From the NCBI GenBank assembly GCA_000758905.1, contig JRNA01000016.1, forward strand, positions 1 through 64,000: a stretch of 64,000 nt of DNA, written 5' to 3'. The notes under the pieces were generated by a model. That model was not told where the DNA came from. It made no database searches and worked only from the letters and a program-made list of their open reading frames with translations. This stretch comes from Clostridiales bacterium S5-A14a (GTDB lineage: Bacteria > Bacillota > Clostridia > Peptostreptococcales > Anaerovoracaceae). Made by a program: the position numbers and the translations under genes. Position 1 is the first letter of the stretch; every line of letters begins with the position of its first letter. Below are positions 53,449 to 62,771 of the stretch, in pieces.

Positions 53449-54111
53449 ATGAATTGTTTTTTTGAGAATATTAATAAAAATGAAATACTTAAATATTTGG
53501 GATACAGAACCGGAGATGTGCCGGAGGACATTATGGAGGAGATCGACGAGGCGATTTCGATTGTTCAGAGGTGTGCACGACCGAAGTATGTTTTCAGATT
53601 TTTCGATAAAGATGACGAGGTGTTAAAAGAAATTGCTGTCGGGCGAGATATGGCGGAGCTTCTTCGCACTTCATTCAAGGTGATTCTATTTGCGGTAACG
53701 CTCGGAAACGAGATTGAGATGGAAATCAGAAAGCTTTCATTCACAAATCTCAGCATGAGTGTTGTGGCTGATGCGACAGCGAGTGCGGCGATTGAAGCGT
53801 TTGCGGAGGAGCTTGACAAGTCTTTTCAAAAGGAGTTTTCCGAGTTTCATTTGACCGATAGGTTTTCGCCGGGATACGGCGATATGCCGATTACTATTCA
53901 AAATTATTTTTTGACTGCGATAAATGCGAAGAAAGAAATTGGAATTACGACGACTGCCGAGGGGATTATGACTCCGAGAAAGTCGATTACGGCGATTATG
54001 GGTGTGTCAAAAGAGTTTCAGCCGCACCGACACAGAGGCTGCGAAAATTGCAGACTTTTTAGAAATTGTGAGTTTAGAAGAAGAGGCGAAAATTGTGGAT
54101 ACGAAGGATAG
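53449..54111 (+). CDS. Free-standing B12-dependent methionine synthase activation protein
   Basis: 220 residues of the Met_synt_B12 reactivation-domain type (TM0269-like), which binds SAM to remethylate oxidised cob(II)alamin on MetH. Visible: YLGYRTGDVPEDIMEEIDEA at the N-terminus, LGNEIEMEIR, ADATASAAIEAFAEEL, the SAM-loop motif DRFSPGYGDMPI, and a C-terminal Cys cluster CENCRLFRNC..C. This domain is the C-terminus of E. coli MetH; here it is separate and encoded just upstream of a MetH lacking it. Start ATG 53449 has no ribosome site. Confidence 0.9.
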   Translation: MNCFFENINKNEILKYLGYRTGDVPEDIMEEIDEAISIVQRCARPKYVFRFFDKDDEVLKEIAVGRDMAELLRTSFKVILFAVTLGNEIEMEIRKLSFTNLSMSVVADATASAAIEAFAEELDKSFQKEFSEFHLTDRFSPGYGDMPITIQNYFLTAINAKKEIGITTTAEGIMTPRKSITAIMGVSKEFQPHRHRGCENCRLFRNCEFRRRGENCGYEG

Positions 54112-56431
54112 AGTTGTGATTTTAGACGGAGCAATGGGAACGATGCTTCAACAAGCGGGCATGAAGGTCGGCGAGATTCCGGAGCTTTTAAATATAAAAG
54201 AGCCGGAGATGGTAAACAGCGTTTATAGAAAATATGTCGACGCGGGCTCAGATATAATTTACGCATGCACATTCGGTGCAAACAGACGAAAGCTCGGTAG
54301 TGAAAAGACAAGAGAGGTCGTCGAGGCGGCAACGAGAAATGCGAAGGCATGTGCCGAAAAAACGGGAGCAAAAGTTGCACTCGACATCGGACCGATTGGA
54401 GAGATGCTCGAGCCGCTTGGTGCTCTGAAGTTCGAAGAAGCAATTTCCATTTTTAAAGAGGTCGTCGAGGCGGCGAATGACAATGTGGACATAATCGTGA
54501 TTGAGACGATGACGGATCTTCTCGAGGTGAAGGCGGCGATTTTGGCTGCGCGTGAGACGACAGATAAGCCGATTTTTGTCACGATGACTTTTGAAAAAGA
54601 TGGTAGAACTTTTGCTGGAGTTAGTATCGAATCTTTTGCGAATACGGTGCAGGGGCTTGGAGTTTCTGCGATTGGAATAAATTGTTCGTTGGGCCCGAAA
54701 GAGATGATATGGATGGTAAAGAAGCTTTCGGAGATAACTGATGTGGATCTTATTGTAAAGCCGAATGCCGGTCTTCCGGACATGAACGGAAAGTACAATT
54801 TGACTTCAGACGAGTTTACGAAAACTATGGGAGAAATTTTGGAACTCGGAGTCAAATATATCGGCGGTTGTTGCGGAACTGACGATAAATTCATCCGTAA
54901 ATTATCGGAAAATTTTAAAGTACAGTCTGTAAAACAAAGAAAGGTGAACAGGATTTCGGGACCGTCTTCGGGAATTCGCGTTCTCAAAAATTCCGGATTT
55001 AAAGTTGTCGGAGAGAGACTTAATCCGACGGGGAAAAAGCGTTTTCAGGAAGCACTCAGGGAAGAAAATATGGACTTCTTTGTTCGTGAAGCGATTTCAC
55101 AAGTCGATGCCGGAGCGGACGTTCTCGATGTTAACGTTGGGTTTCCAGGAATTGACGAAGTAAAAATGCAAGTTAAGATTGTTAAGGCACTCCAATCCGT
55201 AATTGATACTCCACTTCAAATCGACAGTACAAATCCGGAAGCAATTGAGAGTGCACTCCGAGTTTACAACGGAAAGGCGATTGTGAATTCCGTGAACGGT
55301 GAGGAGGAAAAACTTGAGAGCATTCTTCCGATTGTAAAAAAATACAATGCACAAGTTATTGCACTTTTGATTGACGAAAGGGGAATTCCGGAAACTGCGG
55401 AAGAAAGGTTCGAAGTTGCTAAAAAGATTGTGAACCGTGCGGAGGAAGTCGGAATTTCACGAGATGACATCTATATTGACTGCCTCACTCTCACGGTTTC
55501 GTCAAATCCGGAAGGTGCGATGGAAACTATAAAAACGATGGAGCTTGTGCGAGATGAACTTGGAGTTAAAACTGTGCTCGGAGTTTCAAATATCAGCTTT
55601 GGGCTTCCGATGAGAGAGGCGATTAATGAAGTTTTCCTCATGCTTGCGATGAATGCAGGACTAAATCTTGCGATCATAAATCCGAATACAGACAGAATGA
55701 TGGAAGCGGTTTACGCATACAAAGTATTGAAAAATGAAGAAGGTGCGGTCGACAGTTTTATTGAGCGTTTTTCGAATAAGGAAACGGCCCAAGTTTTAAA
55801 AACTGAATCGATGGATATAAAGACTGCAGTCTACAAGGGTTTAAAGGAAAATGTTAAGGACGAGGTAAAAAGGCTTCTTAAAGAAAAGACGGAGCTTGAA
55901 GTTGTTGACGACCATCTGATTCCGGCACTTGACAAAGTGGGCGACGATTTTGAAAAGGGTGTGATTTTCCTACCGCAACTTATAAAGAGTGCGAGTGCGG
56001 CGGAATCGGGCTTTGAAGTAATAAAAGCAGCGATTTTAAAGAGCGGAAAGAAGACAATTTCAAAGGGCGACATCATTGTTGCAACGGTTAAGGGCGACAT
56101 TCACGACATTGGAAAGAACATTGCGAAAGTTATTCTTGAAAATTACGGCTACAATGTGATTGATCTTGGAAGAAATGTGGATGCTGAAACGATTGTTGAA
56201 GAGGCAAAGAAGAGAAATGTGAAGCTTATCGGTCTCAGCGCACTTATGACGACGACGCTCGAGAACATGAGACTCACGATTCTGACTATAAAAAAAGAGA
56301 TTCCGGATGCAAAAATCATGGTAGGCGGTGCTGTTTTGACCGAGGAATATGCAAATGAAATTTATGCAAACTTTTATCTCAAAGATGCAAAAAACGATGT
56401 TTTGGTAGCGAAAAAGGTTTTTGGTGAGTAA
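54095..56431 (+). CDS. metH: B12-dependent methionine synthase, core domains only
   Basis: About 778 residues. Domains in order: homocysteine-binding barrel (DGAMGTMLQ; zinc Cys in GINCSLGP and GGCCGTD), pterin-binding barrel for methyl-THF (VVGERLNPTGKKRFQ, DVLDVNVGFPGID), then the cap and B12-binding Rossmann domain with the cobalt-ligand His in GDIHDIGKNIAKV. The reactivation domain is absent and supplied by the preceding gene. Start chosen as GTG 54095 (17-nt overlap, AGAGGCG upstream) because residues before VDTKDRVVILDGAMG are not conserved and are read in the frame over the upstream Cys cluster. CCG, GCG and TCG codons are unusually frequent compared with neighbours. Confidence 0.94.
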   Translation: MDTKDRVVILDGAMGTMLQQAGMKVGEIPELLNIKEPEMVNSVYRKYVDAGSDIIYACTFGANRRKLGSEKTREVVEAATRNAKACAEKTGAKVALDIGPIGEMLEPLGALKFEEAISIFKEVVEAANDNVDIIVIETMTDLLEVKAAILAARETTDKPIFVTMTFEKDGRTFAGVSIESFANTVQGLGVSAIGINCSLGPKEMIWMVKKLSEITDVDLIVKPNAGLPDMNGKYNLTSDEFTKTMGEILELGVKYIGGCCGTDDKFIRKLSENFKVQSVKQRKVNRISGPSSGIRVLKNSGFKVVGERLNPTGKKRFQEALREENMDFFVREAISQVDAGADVLDVNVGFPGIDEVKMQVKIVKALQSVIDTPLQIDSTNPEAIESALRVYNGKAIVNSVNGEEEKLESILPIVKKYNAQVIALLIDERGIPETAEERFEVAKKIVNRAEEVGISRDDIYIDCLTLTVSSNPEGAMETIKTMELVRDELGVKTVLGVSNISFGLPMREAINEVFLMLAMNAGLNLAIINPNTDRMMEAVYAYKVLKNEEGAVDSFIERFSNKETAQVLKTESMDIKTAVYKGLKENVKDEVKRLLKEKTELEVVDDHLIPALDKVGDDFEKGVIFLPQLIKSASAAESGFEVIKAAILKSGKKTISKGDIIVATVKGDIHDIGKNIAKVILENYGYNVIDLGRNVDAETIVEEAKKRNVKLIGLSALMTTTLENMRLTILTIKKEIPDAKIMVGGAVLTEEYANEIYANFYLKDAKNDVLVAKKVFGE

Positions 56432-56432
56432 A

Positions 56433-58193
56433 ATGACGAAAATTCAAAATATAAAATTCCCGCTCGTTTTTGACGGAGCGATGGGAACATATTATCCAGA
56501 CAAATCCAAAAGGGTTATGCCGGAGTGCGAAATGGCAAATCTTTTCGATTCGGAAGTGATTTATGAAATTCATAAAGAATATGTAGACGCCGGCGCGATG
56601 GCGATTAAAACAAACACATTCCAAGCAAACACCGTTTCTTTGGGAACGGATTTTTCAGTTGTAAAAAATGTGATTGAGGCAGGGTTATCGCTTGCAAAAA
56701 AAGCGGTGAAGAATACAGAAACGCTTGTATTTGCCGACATCGGACCTATTCCAGGAAACGATGAAAATTCGATTGATGAAGAGAAAGAAATAATCGACAT
56801 ATTTTTGGAAAATGGCATTAATGACTTTTTGTTTGAAACATTTTCCGAAATCGGCACATTGAAAGAACTCGCAAAATATATTAAGGAGAAAGACGAGAAC
56901 GCATTTATAATAACCTCGTTTGCCGTCGGTGCAGACGGTCTCACAAGAACGGGCGAGGTCGGAGAGGATTTGCTCAATGAAGCTGCTAAATCCGCCGACA
57001 CCGACGCGGTCGGTTTCAACTGCGTTTCAGGGCCGCTGAGCCTCAGGGAATATATCGATAAAATAGATTTGCCGGAGAAAATAATTTCAATTATGCCGAA
57101 CGGTGGCTATCCTACAGTTATAAAGAACAGAACCTACTACAGTGCAAACAAGGACTATTTTTCGAATGCAACGCTCCAATTTTTGGAATACGGCGTGCAA
57201 ATTATCGGCGGTTGTTGCGGAACGAGACCGGAGTTTATCAGGGAAATCACCGATAGAATTTCGGAGTATAGATACACAAAGACTAGACCGACGAAGAAAA
57301 AGCACGTACGCCTTGAAACGCCGTACACCGAGAATCTTTTCAGAAATAAGCTTGAGCACGGAAAAAAACCGATTGTGGTCGAGTTCGATCCGCCGAAAGA
57401 CCTAAATATGAAAAGGTATATGGAAAATGTGAAAGCACTTTCAAACAGCGGTGCCGACGGCATCACAATTGCAGACTGTCCGGTTGCGCGCGTGAGAGTT
57501 GACGCAAGCCTTACCGCATATAAAATAAAAAATGAAATCGGAATCGATCCGATTGTTCACATGACCTGTCGTGACAGAAATGTGAATGCGTCTAAAGCAC
57601 TTCTTTTGGGGCTGAACCTCGAAAACATTTTGAACATAATAACTATTACGGGCGACCCTGTGCCGACTGCTGAAAAAGACGAAGTGAAGTCGGTTTTTCA
57701 GTTCAACTCGACGAAATTTGCGGCACTTGTAAGCGATATGAACGAAAAAGTATTTACAAATAAAATGAATATCGGAGGTGCTTTAAATCTAAATGCAAAC
57801 AAATTCGATCTCGAGATTAAACGTGCACAGGCTAAAGAAAAAGCTGGCGTGAATGTGTTTTACACTCAACCGGTCATCTCGAAAGCTGCTGTGGAAAATT
57901 TGAAAATTGCGAGAAGAGAATTGAAAAGTTATATCATGGGCGGTGTCATGCCTATTGTGAGCTACAAAAATGCGCTCTTCATGAACTCTGAAGCCTCGGG
58001 CATTCGTCTTGACGACGGCATCATCGAGCAGTATAAGGATCTCGAAAGGGAAGAAGCGAGTCGCCTTGCAGTTGAAATCACATCGGACTTTATGAGGCAA
58101 ATCGAGGACTACATCGACGGCTACTACATTATCACACCGTTTAGTAGGGTGGATATTGTGGGAGAGCTAATACAGCTATTTAAAAGAAAGTAA
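56433..58193 (+). CDS. Fused homocysteine S-methyltransferase / methylenetetrahydrofolate reductase
   Basis: About 586 residues, the YitJ-like architecture. The N-terminal Hcy domain (about 1-285) has FDGAMGTYYPDK and zinc Cys in GFNCVSGP and GGCCGTRPE. The C-terminal MetF domain (about 310-586) has VVEFDPPKDLNMKRYMENV, ITGDP, and GVNVFYTQPVISK. It produces methyl-THF for MetH and may methylate homocysteine itself. ATG 56433 is preferred (GGTGAG before it); TTG 56421 and GTG 56424 overlap the metH stop. Shares the CCG/GCG-rich codon style of metH. Confidence 0.92.
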   Translation: MTKIQNIKFPLVFDGAMGTYYPDKSKRVMPECEMANLFDSEVIYEIHKEYVDAGAMAIKTNTFQANTVSLGTDFSVVKNVIEAGLSLAKKAVKNTETLVFADIGPIPGNDENSIDEEKEIIDIFLENGINDFLFETFSEIGTLKELAKYIKEKDENAFIITSFAVGADGLTRTGEVGEDLLNEAAKSADTDAVGFNCVSGPLSLREYIDKIDLPEKIISIMPNGGYPTVIKNRTYYSANKDYFSNATLQFLEYGVQIIGGCCGTRPEFIREITDRISEYRYTKTRPTKKKHVRLETPYTENLFRNKLEHGKKPIVVEFDPPKDLNMKRYMENVKALSNSGADGITIADCPVARVRVDASLTAYKIKNEIGIDPIVHMTCRDRNVNASKALLLGLNLENILNIITITGDPVPTAEKDEVKSVFQFNSTKFAALVSDMNEKVFTNKMNIGGALNLNANKFDLEIKRAQAKEKAGVNVFYTQPVISKAAVENLKIARRELKSYIMGGVMPIVSYKNALFMNSEASGIRLDDGIIEQYKDLEREEASRLAVEITSDFMRQIEDYIDGYYIITPFSRVDIVGELIQLFKRK

Positions 58194-58209
58194 TATTTAT
58201 TTCCGTGCT

Positions 58210-58230
58210 TTAATCGACTGCATGTCTTCT
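58210..58230 (+). repeat. Direct repeat, right copy, flanking the methionine island
   Basis: Twin of 53255-53275 (20 of 21 bases). It ends 13 bp before the -35 box of the ileS promoter. Confidence 0.8.
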
Positions 58231-58243
58231 AAATTTAAATAAC

Positions 58244-58272
58244 TTGACAACTCTAAGAAAATTATTTAAAAT
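58244..58272 (+). promoter_or_regulatory. ileS: Promoter of the ileS T-box transcript
   Basis: Consensus -35 TTGACA (58244-58249), 17-bp spacer, -10 TAAAAT (58267-58272), placing the start near 58279, where the T-box leader begins. Confidence 0.8.
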
Positions 58273-58278
58273 AGCACT

Positions 58279-58497
58279 TAATTGAATAGCGACGACAGTG
58301 ACGGAACCAGTAGCCTGGTCTAATAACCTTACAGAGAGGATATCATGTGCTGAGAGATATCCGGTGAAGCCTACGTGAACATCACTCCCGAGTCGAACAC
58401 TTTAATGAGAGGCACCTTGATAGAGGCAGCAACTAGGGTGGTACCGCGGTTATTTTGTTTAATCGTCCCTAACTTAACGTAGTTGGGGATTTTTTAA
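58279..58497 (+). ncRNA. T-box leader (tRNA-Ile-sensing riboswitch) controlling ileS
   Basis: The T-box core AGGGTGGTACCGCGG is at 58435-58449. Its TGGT bulge can pair with an ACCA 3' end, as expected for tRNA-Ile with discriminator A. In Stem I the specifier loop GTGAAC-ATC-AC puts the Ile codon ATC at 58381-58383. The hairpin GGATATC...GATATCC belongs to Stem I. It ends in a terminator (58466-58495). Uncharged tRNA-Ile should favour the antiterminator and switch ileS on. Confidence 0.95.
58466..58495 (+). terminator. Intrinsic terminator of the T-box
   Basis: Stem TCCCTAACT / AGTTGGGGA (9 bp, one G-U) with loop TAACGT, followed by six T. The preceding T-box core would compete by forming the antiterminator. 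Confidence 0.9.
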
Positions 58498-58550
58498 TTC
58501 TCACACGGCGTTTTAAAGAATTTATTATATTTTAGGAGGGAATTTTAATA

Positions 58551-61500
58551 ATGAAATTTAAGAATCTGTCGGATAAGGCGGTAGCAGAGGTTCAATCTGA
58601 ACAAGTTAAGGTCTGGAAGAAGGAAGACATTTTAAATAAATGCGTGACAGCAAGAGAAGGAAAGCCGGCATTTGTTTTTTATGAAGGACCGCCTACAGCT
58701 AACGGCAAACCTGGAATACACCATGTTATGGCACGTACATTGAAGGACTCTGTGTGCAGGTATAAGACTATGAAGGGCTTTCAAGTCAATCGTAAAGCAG
58801 GATGGGACACTCATGGACTACCTGTTGAGATAGAAGTTGAGAAGCAGCTAAATATGAGCGGCAAGCAGGATATCGAAAAATATGGCATCAAAGAATTTAA
58901 CCAGAAGTGCCGTGAATCTGTATTTACATACACCGGTATGTGGGAAGACATGACGGAGAGAATGGCATATATGGTTGATATGAAGAATCCATATATAACT
59001 CTTGATAATAACTATATCGAAACCGGATGGTGGATACTTAAAGAATTCTTTAAGAAGGGTTTGATTTATGAAGGCCACAAAATCATACCTTACTGCCCAA
59101 GATGTGGAACTGGACTTGCTTCACACGAAGTTGCGCAAGGCTATAAAGAAGTTAAGACAAATACTATAACGGCGAAATTTAAGAGAAAAGATAGGGAAAA
59201 CGAATATTTTCTAGCTTGGACGACAACTCCATGGACTCTGGCAGCGAATACGATGCTTACAGTTGGTCCTGACTACGATTATATCAGAGTAGAAATGACA
59301 GAGGGCAATGAGAAGGGTAATATTTTCTATGTCGCAAAACACCTTGCCGATAAAGTTTTGGGTGAAAATACATACAAAATACTCGAAGAGATGAAGGGTT
59401 CTGATCTTGAGTATATAGAATACGAGCAGTTGATGCCATTCATAGAATTAGATGAGGGTGAAAAAGCATTCTTCGTAACCGTTATGGACTACGTTACAAT
59501 TGAAGATGGTACTGGAATTGTTCACACTGCACCTGCATTTGGTGAAGATGACTACCAGTGCGGTAGAAAATACGGTGTCCCTATGATCAAGCCTGTCGAT
59601 GAACAGGGAAAATATACTGCCACTCCTTGGGAAGGCAGATTCGTAATGGAAGAGGGGCTTGATATTGATATAATCAAGTGGCTTGCTGGCGAGAACAAAA
59701 TATACGCAAAAGAAAAAGTATTGCATAATTATCCACACTGCTGGCGTTGCGGTACTCCTCTAGTATATTATGCAAATCCAAGCTGGTATATAGAGATGAG
59801 CAAGCTGAAAGACGAGCTTGTTAAAAACAACAATACCGTTAACTGGTATCCTCCTTATGTAGGAGAGAAGAGGTTTGGAAATTGGCTTGCAGAAGTTAAA
59901 GATTGGGCTATTTCAAGAACTAGATATTGGGGAACACCTATTCCTATCTGGCGTTGTGAATGTGGTCATCTTGAATGCATCGGAAGCAGGGAAGAACTGG
60001 TTAATAAATCACTTGAAAAAATTGATATGTCAGTTGAGCTTCACAGACCTTATGTTGATGATGTACATATAAAATGTGAGAAATGTGGCAAGGAAATGTC
60101 TAGAATCCCTGAGGTAATGGACTGCTGGTTCGATTCAGGTGCAATGCCGTTTGCACAGTGGCACTATCCGTTCGAGAACAAAGAAATATTCTTTGAAAAA
60201 CTTTTCCCAGCAGACTTCATTTGTGAGGGTATTGACCAAACTAGGGGATGGTTCTACAGCCTTATGGCAATTTCAACATTTATTGCGGGTAAGGCACCTT
60301 ACAAGAATGTTCTTGTTAACGATCTTATTCTCGATAAAAATGGAAAGAAGATGTCAAAATCTAAGGGAAATACTGTTTCTCCATTTGAATTATTTGATAA
60401 ATATGGTGCAGATGCAACAAGGTGGTACTTACTATCTGTTTCACCAGCATGGTCGCCTACAAAGTTTGACGAGGAAGGTCTCAAAGATGTGATTTCGAAG
60501 TTCTTTGGAACACTCAAGAATGTCTATAATTTCTTTGTACTATATGCAAACAACGATAATGTTGACATAGACAACTGTTTTGTTGAACCGGCAGAAAGAC
60601 CTGAACTTGACAGATGGATTTTGTCTAAATTTAATAAGCTTGTAAAAAATACGACTGAATATATGGATTCATACGACCATATGAAGACAGTTAGAGTTAT
60701 AACTGATTTTGTTTCTGAGGATCTTTCAAACTGGTATATCAGAAGGGCGAGAAGGAGATTTTATGCTGATGAAATGGATCTCGATAAGAAGAGCGTATAT
60801 GCGACTACGTACGAAATCCTTGTAGGCATATCTAAGATTATCGCACCTTTTGCTCCATTTATTGCGGACGAGCTTTATACAAAGCTTACAGGAGGAGAGA
60901 GCGTCCACCTTGCATACTTCCCAGAAGCAGATATGTCGCTTGTATGCGAACAGACTGAAGAAAGAATGGATCTTGTAAGGACTCTTGTTACTCTCGCAAG
61001 GGGAACCCGTGAAAAGGAGAGGATAAAGGTTAGACAACCACTTTCAGAAATCCTGGTCTCTGGGCAATACGAAGCTCTCATCGGGGACCTTGTGGACCTA
61101 ATAAAGGAAGAACTTAATGTTAAAGAAGTTGTGTTTGATAAGGAACTTGATAAGTACATGAACTTCCAGCTAAAGCCTAACTTCAAAGTAGCAGGTCCAG
61201 AACTTGGCAAGCATATCAAGTCATTCGGCAAGGAGTTAGCGAATTTATCACCTAAGGAAGTCAGTGAAAAATTAGACTCTGATGGGTTTATAATGATGGA
61301 ACTTGATGGCGAAAATGTTAAGATCGAGAAAGACTTTGTCGACGTTAAGATAGAAGCTAAAGATGGATTTGCAGTTGCAATGGAAAACAATGTGTTCACC
61401 ATCCTCGATACCAAACTTAGTCCAGAACTTATTGCTGAAGGATTTGCAAGAGAACTTGTGTCAAAGGTACAGCAACTCAGAAAACAAAATGATTTTGCAA

Positions 61501-61676
61501 TGATGGATAGAATTAATATTTATACAGCCCCTGATGAAGATGTAAAATCAGCAATATCAAAATATGAGGATTATATTAAAACAGAAACACTTGCGAATGA
61601 GATAATCTTCGAGGATAGGGGAGATAGCTTTGATCTAAATGGACACAAAACAGCTATTTTTGTAAAGAGAGTATAA
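58551..61676 (+). CDS. ileS: Isoleucyl-tRNA synthetase (long, IleS2-like)
   Basis: 1041-residue class Ia enzyme. The HIGH variant is GIHH (55-58) after EGPPTANGKP, and KMSKS is at 600-604. The CP1 editing domain has the WTTTPWTLAANT motif, and a long C-terminal anticodon region follows. The length (over 1030 rather than ~920) and C-terminus fit the eukaryote-like IleS2 class, whose members are often insensitive to mupirocin; resistance here is inference. Start ATG 58551 follows AGGAGGG. Regulated by the T-box leader. Confidence 0.97.
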   Translation: MKFKNLSDKAVAEVQSEQVKVWKKEDILNKCVTAREGKPAFVFYEGPPTANGKPGIHHVMARTLKDSVCRYKTMKGFQVNRKAGWDTHGLPVEIEVEKQLNMSGKQDIEKYGIKEFNQKCRESVFTYTGMWEDMTERMAYMVDMKNPYITLDNNYIETGWWILKEFFKKGLIYEGHKIIPYCPRCGTGLASHEVAQGYKEVKTNTITAKFKRKDRENEYFLAWTTTPWTLAANTMLTVGPDYDYIRVEMTEGNEKGNIFYVAKHLADKVLGENTYKILEEMKGSDLEYIEYEQLMPFIELDEGEKAFFVTVMDYVTIEDGTGIVHTAPAFGEDDYQCGRKYGVPMIKPVDEQGKYTATPWEGRFVMEEGLDIDIIKWLAGENKIYAKEKVLHNYPHCWRCGTPLVYYANPSWYIEMSKLKDELVKNNNTVNWYPPYVGEKRFGNWLAEVKDWAISRTRYWGTPIPIWRCECGHLECIGSREELVNKSLEKIDMSVELHRPYVDDVHIKCEKCGKEMSRIPEVMDCWFDSGAMPFAQWHYPFENKEIFFEKLFPADFICEGIDQTRGWFYSLMAISTFIAGKAPYKNVLVNDLILDKNGKKMSKSKGNTVSPFELFDKYGADATRWYLLSVSPAWSPTKFDEEGLKDVISKFFGTLKNVYNFFVLYANNDNVDIDNCFVEPAERPELDRWILSKFNKLVKNTTEYMDSYDHMKTVRVITDFVSEDLSNWYIRRARRRFYADEMDLDKKSVYATTYEILVGISKIIAPFAPFIADELYTKLTGGESVHLAYFPEADMSLVCEQTEERMDLVRTLVTLARGTREKERIKVRQPLSEILVSGQYEALIGDLVDLIKEELNVKEVVFDKELDKYMNFQLKPNFKVAGPELGKHIKSFGKELANLSPKEVSEKLDSDGFIMMELDGENVKIEKDFVDVKIEAKDGFAVAMENNVFTILDTKLSPELIAEGFARELVSKVQQLRKQNDFAMMDRINIYTAPDEDVKSAISKYEDYIKTETLANEIIFEDRGDSFDLNGHKTAIFVKRV

Positions 61677-61742
61677 GAATAACTAATAGAAAGTTTAATA
61701 TAATAATATCAAATTTATTGATATCTTCTTTAAGGAGGGAAA

Positions 61743-62771
61743 ATGAAGGAAGACATACTCGGCCTTCTTCCAGAAGAGCTTGAAGATTTTGTCATCTCTC
61801 ATGGACATCAGAGATTTAGAGCAAAACAGGTTTATTCATGGCTCTACAAAGATATTGAGAGCTTTCGGGATATGAGAAATGTCCCGAAGGCTCTGATTTC
61901 TATCTTGGAAGAAAATTTTAATCTAGGTAGTCTAAAATTGATTGATAGACAGATTTCTAAAATGGATGGTACGCAGAAATTTTTATTTCAACTTGATGAT
62001 GGGAATCAAATAGAATCCGTATTTATGAAATATAGGTATGGGAATACTGTTTGCCTTTCAACTCAGGCAGGTTGCAAGATGGGTTGCAAATTTTGTGCTT
62101 CTGGGTTATTAGGCTTATCCAGAAACTTAACACTATCTGAAATACTTTCACAGGTTATTGAAATTTCAAAGATTACAGGAGAAAAAATCAGCAACATCGT
62201 TCTCATGGGAACTGGTGAACCTCTTGACAATTATGTAAACGTATCAAAATTTTTAAGATTGATACATAATCCAGAAGGCTATAACCTTTCGATGCGAAGT
62301 ATTACTATATCAACCTGTGGACTTGTTGATAGGTTCGATCAATTAGCTGATGACTTTCCACAAATAAATGTTGCCATATCTCTACATGCAGCAACAGACA
62401 AAAAACGAAACGAGATAATGCCTATAAATAAAAAATTCCCCATTGCTTCCGTAGTACAAAAAGCCAGGGAATATGTGTCAAAAACAGGCCGACGTATATC
62501 TTTTGAATACACTCTTGTAAAGGGTTTTAACGATGAGGATGAGGATATGTATGCCTTAGCAAAATTGCTGAAAAATCTAAATTGTCATGTGAATCTGATC
62601 CCGTTAAATGAGGTTTCACAAACAGGTCTTATCACATCTGGTAGAAAGAGAGCTGAAGAATGTATGGAAATCCTAAACAAAAGAGGCATCAATGCAACCA
62701 TTAGAAGACAGTTAGGAGCCGATATCGACGGTGCATGTGGTCAACTTCGTCTTAAGCAAAGTATCAAATAA
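61743..62771 (+). CDS. rlmN: 23S rRNA/tRNA adenine-C2 methyltransferase RlmN
   Basis: 342-residue radical-SAM methylase acting on A2503 of 23S rRNA and A37 of some tRNAs. The cluster motif CKMGCKFCASG is present, with MGTGEPLDNY, SISLHAATD and a conserved Cys close to the C-terminus (IDGACGQLRLK). Start ATG 61743 follows AAGGAGGG. Its last 60 nt overlap the 3' end of the opposite-strand amidohydrolase gene. Confidence 0.96.
   Translation: MKEDILGLLPEELEDFVISHGHQRFRAKQVYSWLYKDIESFRDMRNVPKALISILEENFNLGSLKLIDRQISKMDGTQKFLFQLDDGNQIESVFMKYRYGNTVCLSTQAGCKMGCKFCASGLLGLSRNLTLSEILSQVIEISKITGEKISNIVLMGTGEPLDNYVNVSKFLRLIHNPEGYNLSMRSITISTCGLVDRFDQLADDFPQINVAISLHAATDKKRNEIMPINKKFPIASVVQKAREYVSKTGRRISFEYTLVKGFNDEDEDMYALAKLLKNLNCHVNLIPLNEVSQTGLITSGRKRAEECMEILNKRGINATIRRQLGADIDGACGQLRLKQSIK

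Noticed and set aside
54002-54094. Earlier ATG (54002) as metH start
   Set aside because: The extra residues are the out-of-frame reading of the upstream protein's conserved Cys-rich C-terminus; homology begins at the DRVVILDGAMG region.
54259-54987. 242-codon open frame on the minus strand opposite metH
   Set aside because: It mirrors the biased codons of metH; the translation has no recognisable domain and no ribosome site.
60875-61414. 179-codon minus-strand frame inside ileS
   Set aside because: Ser-rich shadow translation without family features, fully inside a strongly conserved gene.
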